From Paludibacter sp. (GTDB lineage: Bacteria > Bacteroidota > Bacteroidia > Bacteroidales > Paludibacteraceae), in NCBI GenBank assembly GCA_028690665.1, contig JAQVAV010000011.1, forward strand, positions 99,907 through 163,906: DNA of 64,000 bases, written 5' to 3'. A model generated the notes under the pieces. The model was not told the DNA's origin, ran no database searches, and saw only the letters and a list, made by a program, of their open reading frames with translations. A program made the translations under genes and the position numbers. Positions 53,755-62,276 of the stretch are shown here, one piece after another (the stretch's first letter is position 1; each line of letters starts with the position of its first letter).

Positions 53755-54286
53755 AACCATCTTTGATGAGATAATTCGCTAATTTTTCTTTTCCTTTCAA
53801 TATGTATGTTTTCACGGTTCCAAGTGGGCAATTCATAATTTTCGATATTTCGACATGGGTTTTGTCCTCCATGTAAAAAAGCAAAACGGCCATCTGCTCT
53901 TCTTTTCGTAAAGTCCCGATTGCTTTATAAATATCTGTTCTTTCTGCCGAAAAATTATTCTGGGTTACATGCTTACTATTTATTACCGTTTCATCTATAT
54001 CAGCATAATACTTACGTACTCTGGCTGAATCGTAATAAACATTATATGCAATCCGGTAAAGCCATGTAGAAAACCCGGCAACACCCCGGAACGAACTAAG
54101 ATTCAAATACGCTTTAATGAAGGTTTCCTGTGCCAGATCGTCACTCAAAGGGCCGTCGCCCATAGTCAGATTCAAAAAGAACCGGCGTATGGACGACTGA
54201 TATTTCCGGGTAAGCTTGTCGAAAGCAGATTTTTCTCCCAGAAGTGTCACCTGTGCCACCCAACGGATATCCTCCGTTTTACTCAT
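53744..54286 (-). CDS. ECF-type RNA polymerase sigma factor, second locus
   Basis: From 54286 (MSKTEDIRWVAQVTLLGEKSAFDKL) the protein has 180 residues with region 2 (LAQETFIKAYLNLSSFRGVAGFSTWLYRIAYNVYYDSAR) and region 4 (LRKEEQMAVLLFYMEDKTHVEISKIMNCPLGTVKTYILKGKEKL). A longer start at 54358 would lie inside the upstream gene. It is the middle gene of a three-gene operon. Confidence 0.9.
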   Translation of the reverse strand: MSKTEDIRWVAQVTLLGEKSAFDKLTRKYQSSIRRFFLNLTMGDGPLSDDLAQETFIKAYLNLSSFRGVAGFSTWLYRIAYNVYYDSARVRKYYADIDETVINSKHVTQNNFSAERTDIYKAIGTLRKEEQMAVLLFYMEDKTHVEISKIMNCPLGTVKTYILKGKEKLANYLIKDGYER

Positions 54287-54890
54287 GTTCTTTTTTAGGC
54301 TTTTCGAGTATGTGCACCAATAAAAAACCTGCACCGACAAATGCTGGAACAATGCCAAGTATCAAAGCGCTGGTTTCTCCAACAATCAAAAAATAAATCA
54401 ATACCGACAAACCGGCGGAAAACCATAAAATTCCTTTTTTGAGGTTTGAAGACGGATTTGTCTTTTTAGGTTCGTCAAAAAAATGCTCAGGAACAGATTG
54501 ACCCATTTCGAGTGATTTCATGTAAATATCATGACGCCGCTGCGATTCTTTATTCCTTATATTATTCATGATAATAAGCACGATAATCACAAAAACAAAG
54601 GGCATGAGCACAATCAAAACAATTGCAGGCGCATTCAAAGGCATATCTTGTTTACTTTGTGCTGCAATTCTGCTGATTTCAACCTCAGCTTCCTGCTTTT
54701 TAAGTTCAATAATTTGTTCAGGAGATAGTTTTTGAAGAATCATGGAGTCTTCCCCGGTATCTGCCGGCAAGTCATTCTTTACAACCTTTATCTCTTTTCG
54801 AACAATGCTGTCTTTCTGTGATTCCGCTGCACGGGTATAAATCCCGGATATAAAAACCAATACTGCAATAATAAATACAATTCGTTTCAT
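54279..54890 (-). CDS. Membrane protein, DUF6249-like
   Basis: The start at 54890 (MKRIVFIIAVLVFISGIYTRAAE) gives 203 residues with a signal or first helix, a charged helical segment rich in Glu/Lys, and three membrane helices (IVLIVLMPFVFVIIVLIIMNN and two near the C-terminus). The middle (RRHDIYMKSLEMGQSVPEHFF) is typical of DUF6249. It overlaps the sigma gene by 8 bp. Its function is unknown. Confidence 0.72.
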   Translation of the reverse strand: MKRIVFIIAVLVFISGIYTRAAESQKDSIVRKEIKVVKNDLPADTGEDSMILQKLSPEQIIELKKQEAEVEISRIAAQSKQDMPLNAPAIVLIVLMPFVFVIIVLIIMNNIRNKESQRRHDIYMKSLEMGQSVPEHFFDEPKKTNPSSNLKKGILWFSAGLSVLIYFLIVGETSALILGIVPAFVGAGFLLVHILEKPKKEHE

Positions 54891-54959
54891 ATTCTTCGTC
54901 ATTTTAGAGTGATAAAAATACTGTTTGTTTTACTTATAGACGAAACGAAACATAATTTT

Positions 54960-55737
54960 AGATTTAGAAACTATAAAAAAGTTGTGTTTTATTTCTATTG
55001 TTCTTATTTTCACGTTCTGTTTAAAACATTTAAATGTCTTTCAACTATTTAATGGACTGAAATTTATGGAATCAAGACCCACAATACAAAAGATAGCTAT
55101 ACATATCGCTGGCTGTACAGGATTTCTACTTTTACCTTTTATTTCCTCTCCGAGGATGTCCATTTTTGACACTTTGACCTTTGGAGCTCCGGAAATAAAA
55201 GATTAGCAGTTCCTTTTTATATTGTTGATAAAATCCCATATAGTTTTCCGCAAAACATGCCCAAAGGATTTTTACATGATCCGGAAAAATCATATATAAA
55301 CACTTGTTATACAGCTATATAACCTCTATCAAAAAAAATCGTTTTACCCGTAAACAGGTGTTCTTTAGGGGTATTCAGTTTCAGGAATCTTTATTGAAGT
55401 TTGTTGTAGTTGCGGTATTCTTAGAAATACGAAACTTACTGGATGATTTTCTCATTGCTCCTCTTATTATGATTCCTTTTGTAGAAAATGCGTTTAAACA
55501 CAGCGTAGATAACTCCGGGCATTCAGTGATCGACATCAATATTGACATTGAAGACACAACAATGATTTTCTGTGTAAAAAAAAATCAAATCAAAACTCCA
55601 TAAATCAAAATGAAGGAACCGGATTAAAAAATTTAGGAAAGCGCTTGGAACTCATGTATCAGGGAAGGCATGAATTAAAAATAAAAGAAACGGACAAAAC
55701 ATACCAAATTGAATTAAAGCTTATACTGAAAAAATGA
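54960..55737 (+). pseudogene. Remnant of a LytS-type sensor histidine kinase gene
   Basis: Only fragments remain: a membrane segment (CFISIVLIFTFCLKHL and TIQKIAIHIAGCTGFLLLPF, 54982-55200), then the ATPase N-box region read in another frame (LIAPLIMIPFVENAFKHSVDNSG, near 55450-55520). The family's end is in a third frame (NEGTGLKNLGKRLELMYQGRHELKIKETD, to the stop at 55735-55737). The His-containing DHp region is missing. Its last codon overlaps the next gene's ATG, the usual kinase/regulator coupling. Confidence 0.8.
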
Positions 55738-56412
55738 TTGCGATTGCTATAGACGATGAACCACCTGCACTGAGTATTATCGAAAGGTTTTGTTCCGGGA
55801 TAGAAAATTTGGAGGCTAAAAAGACTTTCACTAATCCATTGGAGGCTATAAAATATATGAAACGCTATCCGGTTGATTTGCTGTTTATCGACATTCAAAT
55901 GCCTGGATTTAATGGTGTTGATATATATATAAACCCGACAAACAAACCAATGGTAATTTTTACAACGGCATTTTCGGAATATGCTGTTGAAGCATTTAAT
56001 GTCAATGCTGTAGATTACCTATTGAAACCTTACACAAAAGACAGATTTAACACGGCAGTAGCTAAAATATTCGACACCTTAAAAAAATCTTTACAAACCG
56101 ACGAAAATAAGCATATATCTCTCCGCTGCAACTACAACTTAGTTAAGGTTTTAATTTCAGACATCGATCTAATCGAAAGTTTTGACGATTATCTTCAATA
56201 TATACCGGAGAAAAAAATTAGTTATCAGAATGACCATGAAAAACCTGATTGAAATGCTTCCGGAAGATCAGTTTATTAGAATATATCGCTCCTATATAGT
56301 ACCTGTAAATAAAATAGAACAGGTCAGAAATAAGGTAATTTCAGTCGGAGATAAGAAAATTCCAATTGGAAATAAATACGAAAAAGACTTTTTTTCTAAA
56401 TATCTGAACTAA
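55734..56412 (+). pseudogene. LytTR response regulator broken by a one-base frameshift
   Basis: Residues 1-120 are an intact receiver (MIAIAIDDEPPALSIIERF, LLFIDIQMPGFNGVDIY with the phospho-Asp, FTTAFSEYAVEAFNVNAVDYLLKPY). The LytTR domain follows: LIESFDDYLQYIPEKK in frame, then LVIRMTMKNLIEMLPEDQFIRIYRSYIVPVNKIEQVRNKVISVG in the +1 frame. The switch is at a run of seven A (56211-56217); with six, the frame joins perfectly. The gene is called broken, but sequencing error or slippage cannot be excluded. Confidence 0.85.
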
Positions 56413-56684
56413 TTTTACCTCAGAAATCGGACTAAACACCTCATTATTTTCCTTGCTATAGCTACAGGCGATATATTTGTGTTAAAATTTTATCAATAAA
56501 CTAATTGTTTTTTCGTGAGTAAAGCAATAAAAAGTTCTATATTGATTTTTTTGTAGCTTGGAAATGTGTTTTCTTAAACAAAGTTCGATGGGATATCGAG
56601 CTTTGTTTTTTTATATAACAAAACCGAAAAGAATAAACATTCTGGTATTTTAGTTGTTTTGAATTATCACATATTCAAGTAAAA
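56413..56684. other. Intergenic region with a possible short transcript and terminator
   Basis: No protein gene is seen. TATATTTG at 56472-56479 is an exact -7 box and a clear terminator lies at 56578-56613, so a transcript of about 130 nt is possible; see findings. Confidence 0.4.
56578..56613 (+). terminator. Rho-independent terminator before the copper ATPase gene
   Basis: ACAAAGTTCGAT (56578-56589) pairs with ATCGAGCTTTGT (56595-56606, one T-G pair) and is followed by T-rich sequence. Confidence 0.75.
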
Positions 56685-59243
56685 ATGAAAACTGAAAAAT
56701 TTGATGTAACAGGAATGACCTGTGCTTCATGCGTTGCACATGTAGAAAAAAGTGTATCGAAGTTGCCCGGGATCAAAATGGTGCAGGTAAATTTGCTGAC
56801 CAATAGTATGACTGTGAGCTATGATGAAAATCAGCTTAACGATACGACAATAGAGGATTCGGTGGAAGACGCTGGCTATACTGCTCATCTTAAAAATGAT
56901 ACAGCTACTTCTTCTGATAAAAATGCGCGAAAAATCGACCACGTACAGGAGGAACAACGCGAAATGAATCGACGTTGGTGGTCATCGCTTACCTTTTTAA
57001 TTCCACTGCTGTATCTGTCCATGGGACACATGTTTAATTTTCCGTTGCCAACGATCTTTAAAGGCAATGAAAATGCGCTTATCTTTGCGTTTTCCCAATT
57101 TTTATTAACTCTCCCCATCGTCATTTTCAACAAAAAATACTTCATAACTGGATTTAAAACCCTTTTTAAAGCAGCCCCAAATATGGATTCGCTGATTGCA
57201 ATGGGATCTTCGGCTGCATTAATTTACGGCATATTTGCCATTTTCAGAATAGGATACGGCATGGGACATAATCAGCCGGAAGTAGTATCCCGTTTTGCCC
57301 ACGATTTGTACTTCGAATCAGCAGGTACAATACTCACTCTGATTACTCTTGGAAAATATCTCGAAGCCCGTTCAAAAAGCAGAACATCGGATGCAATTTC
57401 CCGGTTAATCGATCTGGCTCCAAAAACAGCTATAATTATCAAAAATGGAATCGAATCTGAGATTCCGGTAGAGAATGTACAAATTGGAGACGAAATCGTT
57501 GTACGTAACGGACAAAGTGTACCGGTTGATGGAGTCATACTGAGTGGAAACGGGAATTTAGATGAATCGGCTCTTACCGGTGAAAGTATGACCGTTTTTA
57601 AACAAGCCGGACAAACAGTTATGACTGCAAGCATTAATAAAACAGGGTATTTTACATTTAAGGCAACTAAGGTAGGAAAGGATACCACTCTTGCCCAAAT
57701 TATCAGTTTAGTGGAAGATGCGGCATCATCAAAAGCTCCGGTATCAAAACTTGCCGATAAAATCAGCAGTATATTCGTTCCTGTCGTTATCGGAATTGCC
57801 ACTTTAGCAACCATTATATGGCTACTTTTAGGTTATCCTTTCGACTTTGCATTATCCATTGGTATTGCAGTTCTTGTCATTTCATGTCCTTGCGCTTTAG
57901 GACTTGCCACCCCTGTTGCAATTATGGTTGGAACGGGGAAAGGAGCAGAACATGGTATTCTGATAAAATCGGCAGAATCGCTGGAATTGGCTCAAAAAAT
58001 TGATACGATTGTACTCGATAAGACTGGGACAATCACCTTGGGTAAACCAAGCGTTACAGACATCGTTATCACTTCCGGTTTATTCGAAAATGAATTACTA
58101 AAAATTGCATACGCTTTAGAAAATCCATCCGAACACGCATTAGCCGATGCAATTATCAATGAAGCCCAAAAGAAAAATATTGCTTTGATGGAAGTGCAGA
58201 ATTTCACAACATTTCCGGGTAAAGGTTTAAGTGCAAAATTCGAGAATGAACTTTATTTTGCCGGGAATGAACAGCTAATGCGGGAAAATAACATTCCGAC
58301 CGATGAATTTTTGCCCAAAGCTAACGACTTTGCTAATCAAGGTAAAACTCCGCTTTTTATCTCAAAAGAAGATAAACTTTTAGGTTTGATTGCAGTTGCG
58401 GATATTATCAAACCAGGTAGTGCAGAAGCAATAGCCGCGTTTAAAAAAGCTGGACTAAGCGTAGTTATGCTTACAGGCGACCATCACCGAACTGCGGCTT
58501 ATGTTCAATCTCAACTTGGTATCCATAGCGTAATTTCAGAGGTTTTGCCTCAGGATAAAGAACAAGAAATTGTTCGGTTGCAAAGTCAGGGTAAAAAAGT
58601 TGCGATGGTCGGAGATGGGATTAATGATGCTCCGGCTCTTATGCGGGCAGATGTGGGCATAGCGATCGGAGCAGGAACTGATATTGCTATTGATGCTGCC
58701 GACATTGTACTGATGCGAAACAACTTAATGGATGTTGCATCTGCCATTCAGTTAAGTAAAAAGGTCATGCGCAATATCAAGGAAAATTTATTCTGGGCAT
58801 TTTTTTATAATGTTTTAGGCATACCTTTAGCTGCTGGAGCATTTTATGCTATATTCGGCTGGAAACTAAATCCCATGTTCGCGGCAGCTGCTATGAGTTT
58901 TAGTTCTGTCACAGTTGTTTTAAACGCTTTACGATTGCTAAAATTCAAACCGGAAAACAGTCAAAGTGCAAACAATCAACCGCAAGGAATAAATATTCAA
59001 GCTAATTCTCAAACAATTAACAACTCTATTATGACAATCAAGACATTAAAAATCTCAGGAATGAGCTGCGGACATTGCTCAGCTCGTGTAGAAAAAGTAC
59101 TTAACAGTATTGATGGTGTAGAAGCCAAAGTTGATTTGGAAACAAATTCAGCGAAGATTACCCTGTCAAAAGATGTTAGCAATGATCTGATAAAATCCAC
59201 TGTAGACAATATTGGCTACGAAATTGTGGATATTATAGAATAA
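56685..59243 (+). CDS. copA: Copper-translocating P1B-type ATPase with an extra C-terminal HMA domain
   Basis: This 852-residue Cu(I) exporter has an N-terminal HMA domain (GMTCASCVAHVEK, 1-68). Eight membrane helices include the CPC ion site at 401-403 (VISCPCALGLATP). TGES lies near 295, DKTGT at 445-449, the HP motif in ENPSEHALADA, and TGDHHRTA and GDGINDAPAL complete the ATP-binding part. After the last helix a Gln/Asn/Ser linker (about 755-782) leads to a second HMA (MTIKTLKISGMSCGHCSARVEK, 783-852). The ATG at 59031 looks like a former copZ start, so this may be a copA-copZ fusion. Confidence 0.95.
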   Translation: MKTEKFDVTGMTCASCVAHVEKSVSKLPGIKMVQVNLLTNSMTVSYDENQLNDTTIEDSVEDAGYTAHLKNDTATSSDKNARKIDHVQEEQREMNRRWWSSLTFLIPLLYLSMGHMFNFPLPTIFKGNENALIFAFSQFLLTLPIVIFNKKYFITGFKTLFKAAPNMDSLIAMGSSAALIYGIFAIFRIGYGMGHNQPEVVSRFAHDLYFESAGTILTLITLGKYLEARSKSRTSDAISRLIDLAPKTAIIIKNGIESEIPVENVQIGDEIVVRNGQSVPVDGVILSGNGNLDESALTGESMTVFKQAGQTVMTASINKTGYFTFKATKVGKDTTLAQIISLVEDAASSKAPVSKLADKISSIFVPVVIGIATLATIIWLLLGYPFDFALSIGIAVLVISCPCALGLATPVAIMVGTGKGAEHGILIKSAESLELAQKIDTIVLDKTGTITLGKPSVTDIVITSGLFENELLKIAYALENPSEHALADAIINEAQKKNIALMEVQNFTTFPGKGLSAKFENELYFAGNEQLMRENNIPTDEFLPKANDFANQGKTPLFISKEDKLLGLIAVADIIKPGSAEAIAAFKKAGLSVVMLTGDHHRTAAYVQSQLGIHSVISEVLPQDKEQEIVRLQSQGKKVAMVGDGINDAPALMRADVGIAIGAGTDIAIDAADIVLMRNNLMDVASAIQLSKKVMRNIKENLFWAFFYNVLGIPLAAGAFYAIFGWKLNPMFAAAAMSFSSVTVVLNALRLLKFKPENSQSANNQPQGINIQANSQTINNSIMTIKTLKISGMSCGHCSARVEKVLNSIDGVEAKVDLETNSAKITLSKDVSNDLIKSTVDNIGYEIVDIIE

Positions 59244-59317
59244 ACATCTAAAATGTGTTATACAACTGTTTATATTTGTTGTAAAACAGAAAAATTACAT
59301 AGGATAATTTAAAAATA

Positions 59318-59329
59318 TGTTATAAAACA
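59318..59329. promoter_or_regulatory. Conserved inverted site upstream of small-RNA copy 1
   Basis: TGTTATAAAACA (TGTT-N4-AACA) lies about 30 bp upstream of the -33 box; the same site occurs upstream of copy 2 at 63819-63830. It may be an operator. Confidence 0.35.
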
Positions 59330-59359
59330 CTATTTTACGACACATTTTAATTCAAATCC

Positions 59360-59390
59360 TTGGTTTGTATATAAAAATGCCATACTTTTG
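59360..59390 (+). promoter_or_regulatory. Promoter of small-RNA copy 1
   Basis: TTG (59360-59362) and TACTTTTG (59383-59390) are 20 nt apart, an exact Bacteroidota primary promoter. The same boxes with the same 20-nt spacer precede copy 2. Confidence 0.75.
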
Positions 59391-59395
59391 TAGTG

Positions 59396-59534
59396 TGATT
59401 TTTTCATAGTATTAGATTTAAGGTTAACAAAGATTGGTAGTAAGGCGTTACTACCTTTCGCGTTTTATAGGGGGTATACAGTAATAACCTGCTATAAAAA
59501 ACGGATTTCTGAAAATTCAGAAATCCGTTTTTTA
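59396..59534 (+). ncRNA. Small RNA gene, copy 1 (about 139 nt)
   Basis: A free-standing transcription unit lies between copA and thiL, with promoter at 59360-59390 and terminator at 59496-59534. No open reading frame with a credible start is present. A perfect 8-bp hairpin with a 4-nt loop lies at 59436-59455 (GGTAGTAA, GGCG, TTACTACC). The second copy at 63611-63751 on the other strand has the same 5' 75 nt but another 3' end. Its design (alternative promoter plus terminator, Bacteroidales host) resembles the Bacteroidales-1 RNA class, but identity needs a covariance search. Confidence 0.7.
59496..59534. terminator. Bidirectional terminator, small RNA copy 1 / thiL
   Basis: ACGGATTTCTGAA (59501-59513) pairs with TTCAGAAATCCGT (59516-59528); A-run before and T-run after give U-tails on both strands. 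Confidence 0.85.
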
Positions 59535-59558
59535 TTATATCTACTTTATGTTTTTGTT

Positions 59559-60584
59559 TTATTTCAACGAGTTCCAGCCCTGAGCCTGAAGGGCAATCTC
59601 TTCTCCTTCCCGACCAACTAAGTTCAGCCCAAGATCAGGTTTGGTTATATGCCCGACAATACCAACATTTTCCATAGTTAGTATTTTATCATAATCTTGC
59701 ATCGGAACAGTGAAAAGCAATTCATAATCTTCACCTCCATTCAGTGCGGCAGTTACGATATTCATATTTAATTCTTCCGCCATTACAACAGCCTGATAGT
59801 TGATTGGGATTTTATCTTCATATATACGACAACCGGTGTTACTCTGAGAACAAATGTGCATCAATTCAGAAGACAAACCATCGGAAATATCCATCATTGC
59901 CGTTGGAACAACACCTTTCTCAGCTAAAGCCTCAATAATACCTTTCCGAGCTTCGGGTTTCAATTGTCGCTGTAAAATGTAGTCTTTCCCTTCAAAATCG
60001 GGCTGAGCCTCGCTATTGGCATTAAAAACAATCTTCTCGCGTTCCAATAATTGAAGACCCATATAAGCAGATCCCAAGTCACCCGACACACAAATCAAAT
60101 CATTTTCTTTCGCGCCATTACGATAAACAATTTTACCCTTTTCTCCTTCACCAATACAAGTAATACTTATAGTAAGCCCTGTCATCGATGCCGAAGTGTC
60201 GCCACCCACCAGATCAACGCCATAGTTTTGACAAGCCAAATGAATGCCGGCATATAGTTCATCAAGATCTTCGACCGAAAAACGTTTCGAGACTCCCAAT
60301 GAAACGGTGATTTGCTTAGGTCTGCCGTTCATTGCATAAATATCAGAAAAATTCACAACAGCAGATTTGTATCCAAGATGCTTCAATGGAACATAAACCA
60401 AATCGAAATGAACTCCTTCTAACAATAAATCGGTAGTAACAAGGATTTGCTTATTCTTATAATCAAATACAGCCGCATCGTCCCCGACTCCCTTCAGCGT
60501 TGATTCGTTGGTAATTTTAAATTTTTCGGTCAGATGCTTAATCAAACCAAATTCGCCATATTTTGAAATATCTGTTCTTGACAT
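59559..60584 (-). CDS. thiL: Thiamine-monophosphate kinase
   Basis: It phosphorylates thiamine monophosphate to the diphosphate cofactor. This 341-residue PurM-like ATPase has the family head (SKYGEFGLIKHLTEKF), GVGDDAAVFDYKNKQILVTTDLLLEGVHFDL, VVNFSDIYAMNGRPKQITVSLGV, LVGGDTSASMTGLTISITCIGEGEKG and AMMDISDGLSSELMHICSQS. It is the end gene of the rpiB-thiL pair, 12 bp after rpiB. Confidence 0.95.
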   Translation of the reverse strand: MSRTDISKYGEFGLIKHLTEKFKITNESTLKGVGDDAAVFDYKNKQILVTTDLLLEGVHFDLVYVPLKHLGYKSAVVNFSDIYAMNGRPKQITVSLGVSKRFSVEDLDELYAGIHLACQNYGVDLVGGDTSASMTGLTISITCIGEGEKGKIVYRNGAKENDLICVSGDLGSAYMGLQLLEREKIVFNANSEAQPDFEGKDYILQRQLKPEARKGIIEALAEKGVVPTAMMDISDGLSSELMHICSQSNTGCRIYEDKIPINYQAVVMAEELNMNIVTAALNGGEDYELLFTVPMQDYDKILTMENVGIVGHITKPDLGLNLVGREGEEIALQAQGWNSLK

Positions 60585-60596
60585 TTAATTTTATTA

Positions 60597-61049
60597 TCAG
60601 CAATAAGGAATTTTATCTATACGTCTCTGATGCCTGCCTCCTTCAAAATCGGTTTTAAAGAAAGTATCTACCATTTCAAGAGCTTCTTCTTTTGTTATAA
60701 AACGAGCTGGTAGAGAAAGTACATTAGCATTATTATGTTGACGGGCCAAAGCCGCAATTTCATTTTTCCAGCAAAGAGCTGCGCGGATCCCCTGATGTTT
60801 ATTTACTGTCATGCTAATGCCGTTACCGCTTCCACAAATCGAAATTCCATAATCAAATTCCCCGTTTTCAACAGCAGAAGCCATTGGATGAGCATAATCG
60901 GGATAATCGGAACTAACAGCGGAATAAGCTCCAAAATCTTTAAGTGCTACCGGATTCTTTAATCTTAAATAATCAATAACAATCTGCTTTAAATTGAATC
61001 CGGCATGATCGCTACAAATCGCAATTTTTAACTCACTGATTGGTCGCAT
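60597..61049 (-). CDS. rpiB: Ribose-5-phosphate isomerase B
   Basis: This 150-residue RpiB/LacAB enzyme of the pentose phosphate pathway has IAICSDHAGFNLKQIVIDYL at the start. SDYPDYAHPMASAVENGEFDYGISICGSGNGISMTVNKHQGIRAALCW carries the catalytic Cys and anion hole. HNNANVLSLPARFITKEEALEMV is the C-terminal signature. It is in tandem with thiL. Confidence 0.95.
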   Translation of the reverse strand: MRPISELKIAICSDHAGFNLKQIVIDYLRLKNPVALKDFGAYSAVSSDYPDYAHPMASAVENGEFDYGISICGSGNGISMTVNKHQGIRAALCWKNEIAALARQHNNANVLSLPARFITKEEALEMVDTFFKTDFEGGRHQRRIDKIPYC

Positions 61050-61094
61050 GTTTTTTGGTATATCTGTTTGATTTATTGTCTAATTAAAATAGCA

Positions 61095-62246
61095 TCAGGC
61101 AAACATTTCGACATCCTCTTTAGAAATACTTTGTCCTCCAAGAATGATTAAACGTTCAACTACATTACGAAGTTCACGGATATTGCCTGTCCATGATCGT
61201 GATTGCAGAGACTCAACAGCTTCCGGGCAAAAAGCCTTCATCTGAATGCCTTGTTCTCCACATATAATATTACAAAAGTGATCTATCAATAACGGTATGT
61301 CATCCTTACGTTCATCAAGAGCAGGCACATGAATGGGTATAACATTAAGCCGATGGAAAAGATCTTCCCGAAAATTGCCTTCTTCAATTTCTTTTTTAAG
61401 ATTTTTATTGGTCGCAGCCAAAACCCGAACATTTACTTTAATGCTTTTATCACTTCCAACCCGGGTCAATTCATTTTCCTGAAGCACACGTAAAACTTTT
61501 GTCTGTGCAGAAAGACTCATATCTCCTATTTCATCGAGAAAAATTGTTCCGCTATCTGCTTGTTCAAATTTTCCAATTCGCTGTTTTATTGCAGAAGTAA
61601 AAGCTCCTTTTTCGTGACCGAACAATTCGCTTTCAATAAGCTCCGATGGAATTGCGGCACAATTAACCTCCACAAATGGAGCATTCGCCCGGTTACTTTG
61701 TTCGAACAATAATCTGGCTACGACTTCTTTTCCTGTTCCGTTTTCACCGGTGATAAGAACTCTGGCATCAGTAGGAGCAACACGATCTATCATCATTCGC
61801 ACCTTTTCGATAGCTGCAGACTCACCAATCATCTGATGGTGTTTAGCTACCTTCTTCTTAAGATTTTTTGTTTCAGTTACTAAGTTATTTTTATCTAAAG
61901 CATTTCTGACCGTTATTAGTAAACGATTCAGGTCTATCGGTTTTTCAATAAAGTCAAACGCTCCTTTTTTGATACATTCCACAGCTGTTTCGATATTTCC
62001 ATGACCTGAAATCATTACAACCGGAGCCTCAACTTCCTGTTCTTTTAAAGCGGAAAGAAGCTCAATTCCATCCATCTCCGGCATTTTAATATCGGAAAAT
62101 ATCAAATCAAATGATCCACTCAAAACTGATTCAAACCCCAATTTGCCATTTTCAGCCAATTCCACCTGGTGTTTTTCAAATTCAAGAATATCCTTTAGAG
62201 TATTTCTGATACTTCTTTCATCATCAATAACCAATATTTTTGCCAT
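61095..62246 (-). CDS. NtrC-type sigma-54 response regulator lacking a DNA-binding domain
   Basis: Residues 1-120 are a receiver (ILVIDDERSIRNTL, phospho-Asp in LIFSDIKMPEMDG, Lys in FIEKPIDLNRLL). Residues 143-375 are an AAA+ domain with Walker A ITGENGTGKEV, Walker B GTIFLDEIGDM, and arginine finger region FREDLFHRLNVIPIHVP. The sigma-54 contact loop reads GAFTSA instead of GAFTGA. The protein stops at residue 383 (SKEDVEMFA) with no Fis-type helix-turn-helix. No partner kinase is adjacent. Confidence 0.92.
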   Translation of the reverse strand: MAKILVIDDERSIRNTLKDILEFEKHQVELAENGKLGFESVLSGSFDLIFSDIKMPEMDGIELLSALKEQEVEAPVVMISGHGNIETAVECIKKGAFDFIEKPIDLNRLLITVRNALDKNNLVTETKNLKKKVAKHHQMIGESAAIEKVRMMIDRVAPTDARVLITGENGTGKEVVARLLFEQSNRANAPFVEVNCAAIPSELIESELFGHEKGAFTSAIKQRIGKFEQADSGTIFLDEIGDMSLSAQTKVLRVLQENELTRVGSDKSIKVNVRVLAATNKNLKKEIEEGNFREDLFHRLNVIPIHVPALDERKDDIPLLIDHFCNIICGEQGIQMKAFCPEAVESLQSRSWTGNIRELRNVVERLIILGGQSISKEDVEMFA

Positions 62247-62276
62247 AGTTTTTATTGTAAAATATTATACTATCAA

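Larger units (their letters stand above)
59300..59474 (+). repeat. Copy 1 of an inverted duplication containing a small-RNA gene
   Basis: This stretch, including AT-rich upstream DNA, promoter and the first 75 or so nt of the RNA, is closely matched in reverse complement at 63678-63836. The 3' ends and terminators differ. Confidence 0.85.
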
